Part shown: positions 1-11,993 of the stretch, piece after piece
Position numbering within the stretch: the first letter of the stretch is position 1
Layout of the letters: each line of letters opens with the position of its first letter
Assembly: GCF_008386565.1 (NCBI RefSeq)
Contig: NZ_VUKA01000006.1
Coordinates: forward strand, 62,001-126,000
Direction of reading: 5' to 3'
DNA from: Teichococcus oryzae
GTDB lineage: Bacteria > Pseudomonadota > Alphaproteobacteria > Acetobacterales > Acetobacteraceae
DNA: 64,000 bases
Position numbers and translations under genes: made by a program
The notes under the pieces: model-generated
Told to the model about the DNA's origin: nothing
Databases searched by the model: none
The model's input: the letters and a program-made list of their open reading frames with translations, nothing else

Positions 1-1089
1 GCTGAGGCCGGTGCGGCGATATCTGGGCATGCCGGCCAGCAACGCCAGCGGCAGCGCGTCCACGGCGGGCCAACCGTCCCCGCCCATTACCGCCGGCGCA
101 TGGAACCAGGCCAGCCGGTCCACCAGCCCCGCGCGCAGCAGGCCGGCAGCCAGCGCCGCGCCGCCCTCGGCCAGGATGCGGGTCAGGCCGCGCGCCGACA
201 GGGCGCGCAGCAGGGCCGGCATGTCGAGCCCCGGCCCATCCGCCGATGCAGGCACTTCCACGATTTCGGCGCCCACCTTCCGCAGCCGCTCCAGCACGGC
301 TTCGGGGTGGCCGGGCCGCGTCGCGATCCAGACCGGGCCGCCGCCCTGGAACATGCGCGCGCCGGGCGGCACGCGCAGCCGCGCATCCGCCACCACCCGC
401 ACCGTCGGCACGGGGGCGAAGCCGGGGATGCGGCAGGAAAGATCCGGGTCATCCGCCAGCGCCGTGCCGCTGCCCACCAGCACGGCATCGTGCCGGCCCC
501 GCAGCGCATGGGCCGCGCGGCGCGCGGCGGGGCCGGTGATCCACTGGCTTTCCCCGCCGCTGGTGGCGATGCGGCCATCCAGCGTGGTCGCCAGCTTCAG
601 CGTGACCATCGGCAGGTTGTGGGACAGGCGCTTCAGGAAGCCTTCATTCACCGCTCGCGCCTCGTCCTCCAGCACGCCCACGGTGACGGCGATGCCGGCG
701 GCGGCCATGCGCTCCAGCCCCGCCCCGTCCACGCGCGGGTCGGGGTCGCGCAGCGCCACCACCACCCGCGCGACGCCGGCGGCGATCAGCGCATCGGTGC
801 AGGGCGGCGTGCGGCCCCAGTGGCAGCAAGGCTCCAGCGTCACATAGACGGTGGCACCCCTTGCCGCCGCGCCGGCCCGGCCCAGGGCTTCGGTCTCGGC
901 ATGCGGCCGCCCGCCCGGGGCGGTCCAGCCGCGCCCCACAACCAGGCCGTCGCGGACGATGACACAGCCGACGGAAGGGTTCGGCCAGGTGTTGCCCACG
1001 CCCCGCGCCGCAAGCGCCAGGGCCGCGCGCATATGCGCGACGTCCTGCGGCGTTGCTGGCGATGCCGGTGGCGCGGACAGGGTGCTCAT
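1..1089 (-). CDS. ribD: Bifunctional riboflavin biosynthesis deaminase/reductase RibD (3' end off window)
   Basis: Deaminates and then reduces the pyrimidine intermediate made from GTP, the second and third steps of riboflavin synthesis in the cytosol. The 363 visible residues are nearly full family length; the frame is open at the left edge, so only the C-terminus is missing. The N-terminal deaminase domain has the zinc site HAE at residues 63-65 and PCC at 87-89 with a further Cys97. The reductase domain follows from about residue 160 (TLKLATTLDGRIA). The ATG at 1089 overlaps the end of the upstream acetyltransferase by ATGA, so the two are probably translationally coupled. It lies at the end of the rpiB-glyA-nrdR run seen in many alphaproteobacteria. 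Confidence 0.95.
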   Translation of the reverse strand, partial: MSTLSAPPASPATPQDVAHMRAALALAARGVGNTWPNPSVGCVIVRDGLVVGRGWTAPGGRPHAETEALGRAGAAARGATVYVTLEPCCHWGRTPPCTDALIAAGVARVVVALRDPDPRVDGAGLERMAAAGIAVTVGVLEDEARAVNEGFLKRLSHNLPMVTLKLATTLDGRIATSGGESQWITGPAARRAAHALRGRHDAVLVGSGTALADDPDLSCRIPGFAPVPTVRVVADARLRVPPGARMFQGGGPVWIATRPGHPEAVLERLRKVGAEIVEVPASADGPGLDMPALLRALSARGLTRILAEGGAALAAGLLRAGLVDRLAWFHAPAVMGGDGWPAVDALPLALLAGMPRYRRTGLS

Positions 1090-1679
1090 GCGGCGTCGTG
1101 GTCCAGGGCGCAGTGCGCCACGGGCGGCAGGACCTTGGCCAGCACGCTGTGCGGCAGGGTGACGCCCAGCACCGGCTCCGCCCGGTGGCCGGCCGCCTGC
1201 AAGCCATAGCCGCGGCGGCGGAACAGGCCGAGGGCCCGCAGATGGCCGCTCGGCACCAGCACCCGCAGCGTGGCGACGCAGGACGCGGCCAGCGTCGCCT
1301 CCATGGCCGCCAGCAATGCGGAGCCGGCGCCCTGCCCCATCGCGGCCGGCGCCACCCAGAGGCCGGTCAGCCGCGCGATGGCAGCGCCGGGCTGGAGCGG
1401 CTCGGCCAGGATGCAGCCAAGCGGCTGCGACTTCGGCCCGGCCACCATCAGCGGGCCGCCAGCCGCGAAAAGCTCGGCGAAGCGCTCGGCATGGGCCTGG
1501 GGACGCAGCCCGGCTGGCAGCAACGCCGCCGCGCCCTGCGCGAAGGACGCAGCCGCCAAAGCCGCCAGCGCCGCGTGGTCGCGTGCCCTGGCGGCGCGAA
1601 CAGGGATGGCACCGCCGGGAAAGGAGACGGCGGAAAGCCCCGCGCCGGCCAGCGCCGCGGGATGGAAGAGCTTCACCAC
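1086..1679 (-). CDS. GNAT-family N-acetyltransferase
   Basis: A 197-residue protein of the GNAT fold. The acetyl-CoA-binding motif A is visible as LTGLWVAPAAMGQGAGSAL near residues 105-125, followed by a helix and the FRRRGYG turn near residue 155 typical of motif B. The N-terminal third is Ala-rich and not informative. The substrate cannot be told from sequence. The start is a GTG (two GTG codons in tandem at 1679 and 1676), 9 bp after nrdR, and the stop overlaps the ribD start. This placement suggests a co-transcribed gene in the nrdR-ribD operon, but a link to riboflavin is only inferred from position. Confidence 0.8.
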   Translation of the reverse strand: MVKLFHPAALAGAGLSAVSFPGGAIPVRAARARDHAALAALAAASFAQGAAALLPAGLRPQAHAERFAELFAAGGPLMVAGPKSQPLGCILAEPLQPGAAIARLTGLWVAPAAMGQGAGSALLAAMEATLAASCVATLRVLVPSGHLRALGLFRRRGYGLQAAGHRAEPVLGVTLPHSVLAKVLPPVAHCALDHDAA

Positions 1680-1688
1680 GATCTTTCG

Positions 1689-2150
1689 TCAACCCTTTCG
1701 GTTGGGATCCAGCGCACCGAGGAAGGCGTGGAAATCCGCCGCCTCGCCGAAATTCCGGTAGACCGAGGCGAAGCGCACATAGGCCACCTGGTCCAGTTCC
1801 TTCAACGTTTCCATCACCATCTCGCCGATGGCGCGGGAACTGATCTCGCTCTCGCCCTCGGCTTCCAGGCGGCGCTGGATGCCGTTGACGATGCGCTCCA
1901 CCCGGTCCTCGTCCACCGGCCGCTTGCGCAGCGCGATGCGGATGGAGCGGGCCAGCTTGTCGCGGTCGAAGGCCACCCGGCGGTTGTCCGACTTCACCAC
2001 CGTCAGCTCGCGCAGGGTCACGCGCTCGAAGGTGGTGAAGCGGGCGCCGCAGGAGGGGCAGGAGCGCCGGCGGCGGATCGCCGCCCCGTCATCGGCGGGG
2101 CGGCTGTCCTTCACCTGGGTGTCCTCACTGCCGCAGAAGGGACAGCGCAT
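1689..2150 (-). CDS. nrdR: Transcriptional repressor NrdR
   Basis: A 153-residue regulator that represses ribonucleotide reductase genes when dATP is high. The N-terminal zinc ribbon has Cys pairs at 3/6 (MRCPFC) and 31/34 (CPSC), followed by the ATP-cone domain from about residue 48 ([13 protein letters not shown]) to 138. Length and motif spacing match the family exactly. It lies 39 bp downstream of glyA on the same strand, the standard arrangement in alphaproteobacteria (glyA-nrdR-ribD). Confidence 0.96.
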   Translation of the reverse strand: MRCPFCGSEDTQVKDSRPADDGAAIRRRRSCPSCGARFTTFERVTLRELTVVKSDNRRVAFDRDKLARSIRIALRKRPVDEDRVERIVNGIQRRLEAEGESEISSRAIGEMVMETLKELDQVAYVRFASVYRNFGEAADFHAFLGALDPNRKG

Positions 2151-2189
2151 CAGCGTTCATCCCCCATGGGGCTCTCCTGCCCGGTCGGC

Positions 2190-3473
2190 TCAGCCGCGAT
2201 AGATCGGGAAGCGCTCGCACAGGGCGCGGACGGCGGCGCCGACCTCCCGCTCCACCGCGGCATTGCCTTCCGGCACGTTGGCGCGCGACAGGCCCGACAG
2301 CACCTGGCCGATCATGCGGCCGATCTCGCGGAACTCCGCTTCCCCCAGCCCGCGCGTGGTGCCGGCCGGGGTGCCGAGGCGGATGCCGGAGGTGACGAAG
2401 GGCTTCTGCGGGTCGAAGGGAATGGCGTTCTTGTTGCAGGTGAGGTGCGCGCGGCCCAACGCGGCCTCGGCCGCCTTGCCGGTCAGGTTCATGGGCCGCA
2501 GGTCCACCAGCATCAGGTGGTTGTCGGTGCCGCCGGTGACGATGCCGGCGCCCTGCGCCACCAGTTCGGCGGCCAGGGCCTTGGCATTGGCCACCACCTG
2601 CGCGGCATAGGCGCGGAACTCGGGGCGCAGCGCCTCGCCGAAGGCCACGGCCTTGGCGGCGATCACATGCTCCAGCGGGCCGCCCTGCAGGCCGGGGAAA
2701 ACGGCGCTGTTGAACTTCTTGGCCAGCGCCTCGTCATTGGTCAGGATCATGCCGCCGCGCGGGCCACGCAGCGTCTTGTGGGTGGTGGTGGTCACCACAT
2801 GGGCGTGCGGGAACGGGCTGTCATGCGCGCCGCCGGCGACCAGCCCGGCGAAATGCGCCATGTCCACCATGAAGGTGGCGCCCACCTCGTCGGCGATGGC
2901 GCGGAAGCGGGCGAAGTCCCAGGCCCGGGAATAGGCGGAGCCGCCGGCCACGATCACCTTGGGGCGGCTCTCGCGGGCGATGCGGGCCACCTCCTCCATG
3001 TCGATCAGGCCGCTCTCGCGCTCGACGGTGTAGGGCGCGACCTTGAACCACTTGCCGGACTGATTGGCGGGCGAGCCATGGGTCAGGTGGCCGCCAGCGG
3101 CGAGGTCGAGGCCCATGAAGGTATCGCCCGGCTGCATCAGGGCGAAGAACACCGCCTGGTTGGCCTGCGCGCCGCTATGCGGCTGCACATTGGCGAAGCC
3201 GCAATTGAACAGCTGCTTGGCGCGCTCGATGGCCAGGGTCTCGATCTGGTCCACCACCTCGCAGCCGCCATAATAGCGCTTGCCCGGCAGGCCCTCGGCA
3301 TACTTGTTGGTCAGGATGGAGCCCTGCGCGTCCAGCACCGCCTGGGAAACGATGTTCTCGGAGGCGATCAGCTCGATGCCGTCCTGCTGCCGGACCAGCT
3401 CCTGGTCGATCAGCCGGGCGATGTCGGGGTCGGCCTCGGCCAGGTTGGCGCCGAAGAAGGACGGGCTGGGCAT
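2190..3473 (-). CDS. glyA: Serine hydroxymethyltransferase
   Basis: PLP enzyme interconverting serine and glycine with transfer of a one-carbon unit to tetrahydrofolate. 427 residues, the usual length. The PLP Schiff-base lysine is Lys233 in the signature [14 protein letters not shown]. The N-terminal substrate-binding segment [13 protein letters not shown] is intact. The ATG at 3473 is only 5 bp downstream of the rpiB stop, so the two are in one operon and there is no room for a dedicated glycine riboswitch. nrdR follows 39 bp later. Confidence 0.97.
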   Translation of the reverse strand: MPSPSFFGANLAEADPDIARLIDQELVRQQDGIELIASENIVSQAVLDAQGSILTNKYAEGLPGKRYYGGCEVVDQIETLAIERAKQLFNCGFANVQPHSGAQANQAVFFALMQPGDTFMGLDLAAGGHLTHGSPANQSGKWFKVAPYTVERESGLIDMEEVARIARESRPKVIVAGGSAYSRAWDFARFRAIADEVGATFMVDMAHFAGLVAGGAHDSPFPHAHVVTTTTHKTLRGPRGGMILTNDEALAKKFNSAVFPGLQGGPLEHVIAAKAVAFGEALRPEFRAYAAQVVANAKALAAELVAQGAGIVTGGTDNHLMLVDLRPMNLTGKAAEAALGRAHLTCNKNAIPFDPQKPFVTSGIRLGTPAGTTRGLGEAEFREIGRMIGQVLSGLSRANVPEGNAAVEREVGAAVRALCERFPIYRG

Positions 3474-3478
3474 CGGTT

Positions 3479-3940
3479 TCAGGCCTCCTGCACGGGGTGC
3501 GGCGTGATCTTGGCGACACGGCGGGCATGCCGGCCACCTTCATAGGGCGTGGTCAGAAAAGCGGAAAGCGAGTCCAGCACCACCTCGGGCCCGGTGGTGC
3601 GGGCGCCGAAGCAGGCCACGTTGGCGTCGTTGTGCGCGCGGGTCAGCCGGGCCTCGGTGGTGTTGTGGACCACCACGGCGCGGATGGCGGGGTGGCGGTT
3701 GGCGGCGATCGACATGCCGATGCCGGTGCCGCAGACCAGCACGCCGAAGCTGGCCTGGCCCTCGGTTACGGCGCGGGCCACCTGGTGCGCGAAATCGGGG
3801 TAGTCGACGCTGCCGTCGCCATGGGTGCCGAAATCCAGCACCGGATGCCCGGCGGCTTCCAGGGCGGCGCGCAGGCTGTCCTTCAGGGTGACGCCGGCAT
3901 GGTCGGCGCCTAGGGCGATGGGGGTCTCGGCCGGGTTCAT
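3479..3940 (-). CDS. rpiB: Ribose 5-phosphate isomerase B
   Basis: Interconverts ribose 5-phosphate and ribulose 5-phosphate in the pentose phosphate pathway. I take the ATG at 3940, giving 153 residues beginning [16 protein letters not shown], which matches RpiB family length. A longer open frame upstream lacks any family similarity. The N-terminal GADHAG motif and the [13 protein letters not shown] phosphate-binding and catalytic Cys loop are both present. First gene of the rpiB-glyA-nrdR-GNAT-ribD run, and divergent from metY across about 200 bp that should hold both promoters. Confidence 0.95.
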   Translation of the reverse strand: MNPAETPIALGADHAGVTLKDSLRAALEAAGHPVLDFGTHGDGSVDYPDFAHQVARAVTEGQASFGVLVCGTGIGMSIAANRHPAIRAVVVHNTTEARLTRAHNDANVACFGARTTGPEVVLDSLSAFLTTPYEGGRHARRVAKITPHPVQEA

Positions 3941-4140
3941 GGCGCCCCCGATACCACTTCTGGCGGGCGGGGGAAATGCAACCCACCACGGCTTGCGCGC
4001 AATGCGGACATGTGCGCCGCCAGGGAGCCAGCCCCTTGCAACCGGCCGGCCGGCTTCAGGCCCCGTCCCGCTTCCTTGATCCTGGCGCCGCGCCGCGCCG
4101 CGTGGCACCAAAGCGGCAAAGACATGACGGGAGGCCGACC

Positions 4141-6469
<2,329 letters not shown>

Positions 6470-6491
6470 GCGGCCAGGGCGGATAAGGGGC

Positions 6492-6521
6492 GCGGGAGGG
6501 CGGCGTCCCTCCCCCGCTTTT
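6492..6521 (+). terminator. Rho-independent terminator after hemB
   Basis: GGGAGGG (6494-6500) pairs with CCCTCCC (6507-6513) across a 6-base loop, with flanking GC pairing, and runs into CTTTT at 6517-6521. It sits between the convergent hemB and aldo/keto reductase genes, 22 bp after the hemB stop. Confidence 0.7.
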
Positions 6522-6528
6522 GACCGGA

Positions 6529-7476
6529 TCAGGCGGAAGCGGCGTTCAGCGCCTCGATGTCGCCGGCATCCAGCGTCAGCCGGGTTGCCGCGATCATCTC
6601 CTCCAGTTGCTCAAGCCTGGTGGCGCTGGCGATCGGCGCGGTGATGCTGGGCCGCGCCATCAGCCAGGCCAGGGCGATCTGTCCCGGCTTCGCGCCATGC
6701 TTCGCCGCCACCGCGTCCAGCGCCTTCAGCACCGCCTGCCCTTTCGGGTTCAGGTATTTCTTGAGCCCGCCGCCGCGGGGCGACTGGCCGAGATCCGCCT
6801 CGGAACGGTACTTGCCGGTCAGGAAGCCGGCGGCGAGCGAGAAATAGTTGATGACGCCCAGCCCCTCGGCCTCGCACAGCCTTTCCAGTTCCGCCTCGTA
6901 GCCGGCGCGTTCCAGCAGGTTGTAGTGCGGCTGCAGGCTTTCATAGCGCGGCAGGCCGTGCCGGGCGCTGGCCTCCAGCGCCGCCTTCAGCCGCGGCGCC
7001 TCGTAGTTGGAGGCGCCGATGGCGCGCACCTTGCCTTCCCTGATCAGCGCGTCATAGGCGCCGAGCGTATCCTCCAGCGGCGTGTCCGGGTCATCCTTGT
7101 GGGACTGGTACAGGTCGATGCGGTCCGTCCTGAGCCGGCGCAGCGAATCCTCGACCGAGCGGCGGATGTAATCCGGCTTCAGCCCCTTCCGCCCCGGCGC
7201 CATCTCCATGCCGACCTTGGTGGCGATCACCACCTGGTCGCGCTTGCCGGAGCGGGCGAACCAATTGCCCAGCACCGTTTCCGACTCGCCGCCCTGGTGG
7301 CCGGGCGCCCAGACCGAATACACGTCGGCGGTGTCGATGAAGTTGAAGCCGGCCTCGACGAAGCGGTCGAGCAGACGGAAGGATTCGGCCTCGTTGGCGG
7401 TCCAGCCGAAGACATTGCCGCCAAAGCAGAGGGGCGAGACGGAAAGGCCGGAGCGGCCGAGCGGTCGCGTCGTCAT
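6529..7476 (-). CDS. Aldo/keto reductase
   Basis: NADPH-dependent oxidoreductase of the AKR superfamily, 315 residues. The tetrad is visible: Asp and Tyr in DTADVYS, Lys in VIATKVGM, His in LYQSHKDD. The C-terminal cofactor segment is ITAPIASATRLEQLEE. I start at ATG 7476 (MTTRPLGRSGLSVSPLCFGG), preceded by AAGGAAG at a suitable distance; the longer frame adds an N-terminus without similarity. Physiological substrate unknown. It ends 7 bp from the hemB terminator (convergent) and is followed upstream by 123 bp before the esterase gene. Confidence 0.9.
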   Translation of the reverse strand: MTTRPLGRSGLSVSPLCFGGNVFGWTANEAESFRLLDRFVEAGFNFIDTADVYSVWAPGHQGGESETVLGNWFARSGKRDQVVIATKVGMEMAPGRKGLKPDYIRRSVEDSLRRLRTDRIDLYQSHKDDPDTPLEDTLGAYDALIREGKVRAIGASNYEAPRLKAALEASARHGLPRYESLQPHYNLLERAGYEAELERLCEAEGLGVINYFSLAAGFLTGKYRSEADLGQSPRGGGLKKYLNPKGQAVLKALDAVAAKHGAKPGQIALAWLMARPSITAPIASATRLEQLEEMIAATRLTLDAGDIEALNAASA

Positions 7477-7599
7477 GCTGCATGCTTCCTTCTGCAAAGG
7501 CGCGGCGCGCCCAGGGGGGCCCGATCCTGGCATGGCCGGGCCACGCGCGACATCATCGCGCGGCCCCGCCCCAGTTCCCCGCCCCAGTTCAACGCGGGA

Positions 7600-8742
7600 T
7601 CAGCCGCGCGGCGTGACGCGGCGGGCCGGCACCACCACTGCCGGTGCCGGCAACGCGAAGGCGGAACGCAGCTCGCCCGCCACGAAGCGCTGCGCGTCGC
7701 CCGCCTTGGCGAGCACAAAGGGATCGGCGCCGAAGAATTCATGCGTCACGCCGGCGAAGTCCTTCGCCACCACCTGCACGCCGCTTTCCTGCAGCCGCGA
7801 CGCCAGGCGCGTTCCGTCATCATGCAGCGGGTCGATCTCGGCCGTCACGATGATGGCCTTGGGCAGACCGCGCAGCTCGGCTCGGCCATAGACATTCAGG
7901 CGGGTGTCCTGGGCATCGGAAGGGCTCGCCGCGTAGTGGCCGAAGAACCACTTCATCATCGCCGCGTTCAGCGGCTTGGCGTCGGCATTGGCGAGGTAGG
8001 AGGGCGTGGTCATGTCGGTGCCCGCCACCGGATAGATCAGGCCCATCGCCACCGGCAGCGGCGCCCGCGCCTCGCGCGCCGCCATGGCGACGTTGATGGC
8101 GAGGTTGCCGCCGGCGCTTTCCCCCACCACCGCCACGCGCGTCAGGTCGGCGCCGAGAGAGGCGGCATTGCCGAGCGCCCACATATAGGCGGCATAGGCG
8201 TCCTCATGCGCGGCTGGGAACTTGTTCTCCGGCGCCTGGCGGTAATGCACCGACAGCACGATGGCCTCGGATTCCGCTGCCAGGGCACGCGCCGAAGCGT
8301 CATAGGTGTCGAGATTGGCGATCACGAAGCCGCCGCCATGGAAATACACGATCAGCGGCAGCGGCGCGCGCGGCGGCTGGCCGGCACGCGGCGGCTCGGC
8401 CGGGCTGTAGAGGCGCGCGGCCAGCGGACCGCCGCGGCCCGGGATCTCCAGGTCACGCACCACCGGCAGCGGGCGGGGCGCATCGGACCGGCCAAGGGCC
8501 CGCAGCCGGTGCCGCACCGCCTCGGTCATGCCGGGCTGCAGGCGGGCCTCGGCAGGGCTCAGCGTCTCGATGGGCTGGGGGCGCAGCGCCTGCAGGCTTT
8601 CCAGCAGGGCGCGCATCTCCGGATCGGCGCGGCCGGTGGGGTCCGCCGGCATCTGCGGCTCGGGCGGCGCCGCGCAGGCGGCGACGAGGCCGGCAAGCCC
8701 GAAGGGCAGCATCAGACTGGCCCGGCGCGAAATCGTGGTCAT
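7600..8742 (-). CDS. Alpha/beta hydrolase lipoprotein (hormone-sensitive-lipase family esterase)
   Basis: 380-residue esterase of the HSL/family IV type. The oxyanion motif HGGGF, nucleophile motif GESAGG, acid EIDPLHDDG and histidine VTHEFFG are all present in order. The N-terminus carries a lipoprotein signal: basic MTTISRRAS, a hydrophobic stretch, and a lipobox VAAC with Cys23, so it is probably lipid-anchored facing the periplasm. ATG at 8742 is preceded by GGAGGAGAAG. Substrates are probably short-chain esters, but none can be named. It lies downstream of the efflux genes, 94 bp from hlyD, on the same strand. Confidence 0.88.
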   Translation of the reverse strand: MTTISRRASLMLPFGLAGLVAACAAPPEPQMPADPTGRADPEMRALLESLQALRPQPIETLSPAEARLQPGMTEAVRHRLRALGRSDAPRPLPVVRDLEIPGRGGPLAARLYSPAEPPRAGQPPRAPLPLIVYFHGGGFVIANLDTYDASARALAAESEAIVLSVHYRQAPENKFPAAHEDAYAAYMWALGNAASLGADLTRVAVVGESAGGNLAINVAMAAREARAPLPVAMGLIYPVAGTDMTTPSYLANADAKPLNAAMMKWFFGHYAASPSDAQDTRLNVYGRAELRGLPKAIIVTAEIDPLHDDGTRLASRLQESGVQVVAKDFAGVTHEFFGADPFVLAKAGDAQRFVAGELRSAFALPAPAVVVPARRVTPRG

Positions 8743-8836
8743 TCGGCTTCTCCTCCATCCCGGCCCGCGCCAGGACATGCGCAGAGGCGAACGTGGGCTT
8801 CGCCGCAAGGTTGCGCCGCCTCCGCAACGGCCGGCC

Positions 8837-9886
8837 TCATGGCATGGGCGCCGCCTGGGTGTCGATGCTCACCACCACCGACATGCCGGGCGCCAGCATC
8901 TCCGCTTCCGCCTGGCCCGGGTCCAGCATGATGCGGACGGGCAGGCGCTGAGCGACCTTGGTGAAGTTGCCGGTGGCGTTGTCCGGCCTCAGTACGCTGA
9001 ACTCCGATCCGGTGGCGGGCGAGAAGGCCTCCACCCGGCCATGCAGCCGGGCATGGTTCAGCGCATCCACGGTCAGTTCCGCATGCTGGCCGAGGCGCAT
9101 GCCCGCAAGCTGCGTTTCCTTGAAATTGGCCACCACCCATTTCCGGGCCGGCACCAGCGACACCAGCTGCATGCCGGCGGACACATACTGCCCGGGCCGC
9201 GCCCCCACCTCGCCCAGCCGGCCATCCTGCGGCGCGGTGATCCGCGTGTTGCCGAGGTCGATCTCGGCCATGCGCAGCGCCGCCTCGGCGTTTTCTATGC
9301 CAGCCACCAGCGATATGCGGTTCACCACGACGGATCGCAGGTCCTGCCGCGCCACATCCAGCCCGGCCTCCGCCTGGAGCAGCGCCGCCTGGGCCTGGGC
9401 CTGGGCGGCATGGGCCTGGTCGGCGGCGCTCTGCGTCGCGACGCCGCGGGACAGCAACGGATCGATGCGGTGCGCAGCGGCCATCGCGTTCTGCAGATTG
9501 GCCCTGGCGCCCGCCACCTGCGCCTCGGCCGAGTGGATGCGCGCCTCGGCCATGCGCTGGTCCTGTTCCGAATTGGCCAGCCTCGCGCGCTGGATGTCGA
9601 GATTGGCCTCGGCCTGCCGCAGGCGCTGCGCATAGATGCGATCATCGATCCGCAGCAGCAGCTGCCCCGCCTCGACCCGTTGGTAATCCTGCACAACGAC
9701 TTCGGCGATGTTGCCCGAAAGCTGCGGGCTGAGAATGGTCACCTGCCCGCGCACATAGGCGTTTTCCGTGCTCTGCACCGCGTCGCCGAAGGGCGGCAGC
9801 CGGAAGGCGTAGAGCACCAGGAGCGCACCCAGGATACCGGCGAGCAGGATCAGTGCGGAGCGGGTCAGGTGAAGGGTTTTCGCCAT
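8837..9886 (-). CDS. HlyD/EmrA-family periplasmic adaptor subunit
   Basis: Membrane fusion protein of 349 residues that links an inner-membrane pump to an outer-membrane channel. One N-terminal transmembrane segment (about residues 8-26), then a biotinyl-lipoyl-like half (ENAYVRGQVTILSPQLSGNI), a long Ala/Gln-rich coiled-coil hairpin (about 75-190), the second lipoyl half (ITAPQDGRLGEVGARPGQYV) and a beta-barrel domain. ATG 9886 chosen because the preceding 32 residues of the open frame are not family-like. It lies 25 bp downstream of the MFS pump gene, with marR upstream of both; this is an EmrAB-type arrangement with the pump gene before the adaptor. Confidence 0.93.
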   Translation of the reverse strand: MAKTLHLTRSALILLAGILGALLVLYAFRLPPFGDAVQSTENAYVRGQVTILSPQLSGNIAEVVVQDYQRVEAGQLLLRIDDRIYAQRLRQAEANLDIQRARLANSEQDQRMAEARIHSAEAQVAGARANLQNAMAAAHRIDPLLSRGVATQSAADQAHAAQAQAQAALLQAEAGLDVARQDLRSVVVNRISLVAGIENAEAALRMAEIDLGNTRITAPQDGRLGEVGARPGQYVSAGMQLVSLVPARKWVVANFKETQLAGMRLGQHAELTVDALNHARLHGRVEAFSPATGSEFSVLRPDNATGNFTKVAQRLPVRIMLDPGQAEAEMLAPGMSVVVSIDTQAAPMP

Positions 9887-9911
9887 GGCGGATGCGATCT
9901 TCTCGGGAGGT

Positions 9912-11507
9912 TCAGGCAGTGGCCGCGGCGGGCCGCGCGGTCCGGCGCAGCCAGCGGCGGAAGCTGGCCGCCAGCAGCACAAGCAATGTCAGCGTGGCCA
10001 TGGCCGCGATCAGCAGGAAGGCGTCGTTGTAGGCCAGCACATTCGCTTCCCGCGTCGCCTGCTGCGACAGCAGGGCCAGGCCTTCGGCGCTGCGCAGCCG
10101 CTCATCGGGCAGCACACCGGCATAGGTGGCGGCGAGTTGCCGCACCCGCCCGGCCACCAGCGGATCGGCCAAGGTGATGTGCTCCACCAGATAGGAGGAG
10201 TGGTACTTCTCACGTAGCGTTACAAAGGTGCCGAACAGGGCGGAGCCGATCAGCCCGCCCAGGCTTTGGGTGAACAGGAATACCAGGATGAAGGAGGTGA
10301 CGAAGGGCGGACCCTGCTTCAGCGTGTGCGTCATGCCCGTCTGCATGGCGGCCGGCAGGAACAATGCGCCGCCAAAAGCGATCAGCCCCTGGCTCAGATG
10401 CATCCCGGCCGGGCGGGTCAGGGTCGTGGCATGCCCGTCCATGAAGGCGCCCGCGGCGATGCAGGCAAGCGACAGGATGTGCAGCGCCGGAATGCGCTCC
10501 GGCTTCAGCAAGGCGCCGCACAGCACGCCGCCCGTGACCGAGGCGCCGAGGATCGTCAGGTACAGGCCGCGGCTTTGCTCGTTCAGCAGGCCGAGGGCCT
10601 GGAACAGGCCCGGGGCGCCGGAACTCTGCTCCGACAGCACGATGCGGAAGGCGAGCAGGACGAGCGCCAGCCGCACCATCTCCCCGCTGGCGAGCCAGCG
10701 GATGTTCATCAGCGGCGTTTCGCGGTTGAACTCGATGGCGGCCGCCAGGGCGAGGGCCAGCACCGCCACCGCGAGGCAGATTCCGATCCAGGGCGCCTCG
10801 AACCACCAGTAAAGCCGGCCCAGCGTGAACACAACGGCCAGCAGGCCGAAGCCAAGGGCGATCAGCGGGTAGCTGACGGCATCCAGCCAATGCAGCACCC
10901 TGGCGCGGGGCACAGGGGCCAGCGGCAGGCGCCACACCACGGCGAGGCAAAGCAGGGCCAGCCCCACTTCCAGCGTGTACAGCCCGCGCCATTGGTCGAG
11001 ATCCAGCAGAACGGGAGAGATGAGCCGCGCCAGCGCCGGCGTGGCGGCGGAACAGGTCAGCGCCAGGCTCAGCCCCCAGCTCAGCTTCTTCTCGGGCGGA
11101 AAGGCTTCCAGCATGTACAGGAAGCCCAGCGTCGAGATCGGCGAGGCGGCGATGCCGGCCACGAAGCGCACCGCCACCGCCGAATGCAGGTTGAACACGA
11201 ACAGGTGCAGCACCGACACAACGGCAAAAAGGGCGATGCTGATCTCGGCGAAGCGGCGCAGGCCGAACTGCGAGCGCACCTTGGTCAGGATGGCGGTCAG
11301 GCTCACATTGGGCGCCATATAGGCCGCGACCAGCCAGGTGGCCTCGTTCACCGTGGCGCCCAGCGCGCCCTGCAACTGGTAGGTGTTCGCCGAAACAAGG
11401 TTCAGCCCGAGCCCCTGCGTGACCCAGAGCAGGACCGCGGCGCCGAGGCAGGCGGCCATGCGTCGCGCATCGGGTGCCGCGGCCGGCGCGGCAGCGGTGG
11501 CGCTCAT
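9912..11507 (-). CDS. MFS transporter, DHA2 (EmrB-like) drug efflux pump
   Basis: 531-residue inner-membrane protein with about 14 hydrophobic segments, the DHA2 layout. Partner of the HlyD adaptor encoded next. The N-terminal half has NEATWLVAAYMAPNVSL, the usual start of transmembrane helix 2 in EmrB-like pumps. The motif that normally follows is degenerate (KVRSQFGLRRFAEISI), so the exact subfamily is uncertain. ATG 11507 has GGAGGA just upstream and overlaps the marR stop (ATGA), implying coupled translation. Probable role: export of a toxic aromatic or lipophilic compound sensed by MarR (inferred). Confidence 0.92.
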   Translation of the reverse strand: MSATAAAPAAAPDARRMAACLGAAVLLWVTQGLGLNLVSANTYQLQGALGATVNEATWLVAAYMAPNVSLTAILTKVRSQFGLRRFAEISIALFAVVSVLHLFVFNLHSAVAVRFVAGIAASPISTLGFLYMLEAFPPEKKLSWGLSLALTCSAATPALARLISPVLLDLDQWRGLYTLEVGLALLCLAVVWRLPLAPVPRARVLHWLDAVSYPLIALGFGLLAVVFTLGRLYWWFEAPWIGICLAVAVLALALAAAIEFNRETPLMNIRWLASGEMVRLALVLLAFRIVLSEQSSGAPGLFQALGLLNEQSRGLYLTILGASVTGGVLCGALLKPERIPALHILSLACIAAGAFMDGHATTLTRPAGMHLSQGLIAFGGALFLPAAMQTGMTHTLKQGPPFVTSFILVFLFTQSLGGLIGSALFGTFVTLREKYHSSYLVEHITLADPLVAGRVRQLAATYAGVLPDERLRSAEGLALLSQQATREANVLAYNDAFLLIAAMATLTLLVLLAASFRRWLRRTARPAAATA

Positions 11508-11983
11508 GGCTCCTCCTTCGGCGCGGCGCCGGTGCCGCCGCCGCCGCAAGCCTCGACATTGCGGAGGATGCGGTCCAGCACGGCGCTGGTGACGGCGAGT
11601 TCGTCGGCACCGATGCCATCCAGCAGCGCGGCGCGCAGCGTGGCGACCACCTGCTCCACCTCGCGCAATTGCGGCATCGCTTCGGCTGTCAGCATCACCT
11701 GCTTGGCCCGGCGATCCCCCGGGACGGCGCTGCGGCGGATCAGGCCCTGCCGTTCCAGCCCATCCAAAAGGCGCACCAGGGTCGGGTGCTCCAGCTCCAG
11801 CACCGCCGCCAGCTCCGTCTGGTTCACGGCCTGGTGCTTCGCCAGGTGCAGCATCAGCCGGGCACGCGGCAAGGTCATGCCGCGGGCGCGCATCAACCGG
11901 TCGAACACCGTGCGCACCTTGCGGCCGGTGATCGCGATCTCCGTCAGCAATGCTTCCCGCAGAGCTGCGTCCCGCAGTTCCAT
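11504..11983 (-). CDS. MarR-family transcriptional regulator
   Basis: 159 residues with the MarR winged helix: LPRARLMLHLAKHQAVNQTELAAVLELEHPTLVRLLDGLERQGLI is split over the recognition helix, and the wing reads RRSAVPGDRRAKQVMLT. It probably represses its own operon (marR, MFS pump, HlyD adaptor) until a small ligand binds. The stop overlaps the pump gene. A TACAAT hexamer lies about 10 bp before the start codon, which would make the mRNA nearly leaderless. Confidence 0.93.
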   Translation of the reverse strand: MELRDAALREALLTEIAITGRKVRTVFDRLMRARGMTLPRARLMLHLAKHQAVNQTELAAVLELEHPTLVRLLDGLERQGLIRRSAVPGDRRAKQVMLTAEAMPQLREVEQVVATLRAALLDGIGADELAVTSAVLDRILRNVEACGGGGTGAAPKEEP

Positions 11984-11993
11984 AGGAACCTCA

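Noticed and set aside
3474..3478. Glycine riboswitch before glyA
   Set aside because: Only 5 bp separate rpiB and glyA, so there is no room for one.
3941..4140. Possible SAM riboswitch before metY
   Set aside because: The 200-bp gap has GC-rich stems near the start, but I could not fit the conserved core of SAM-II or other SAM classes. An Rfam covariance search would settle it.
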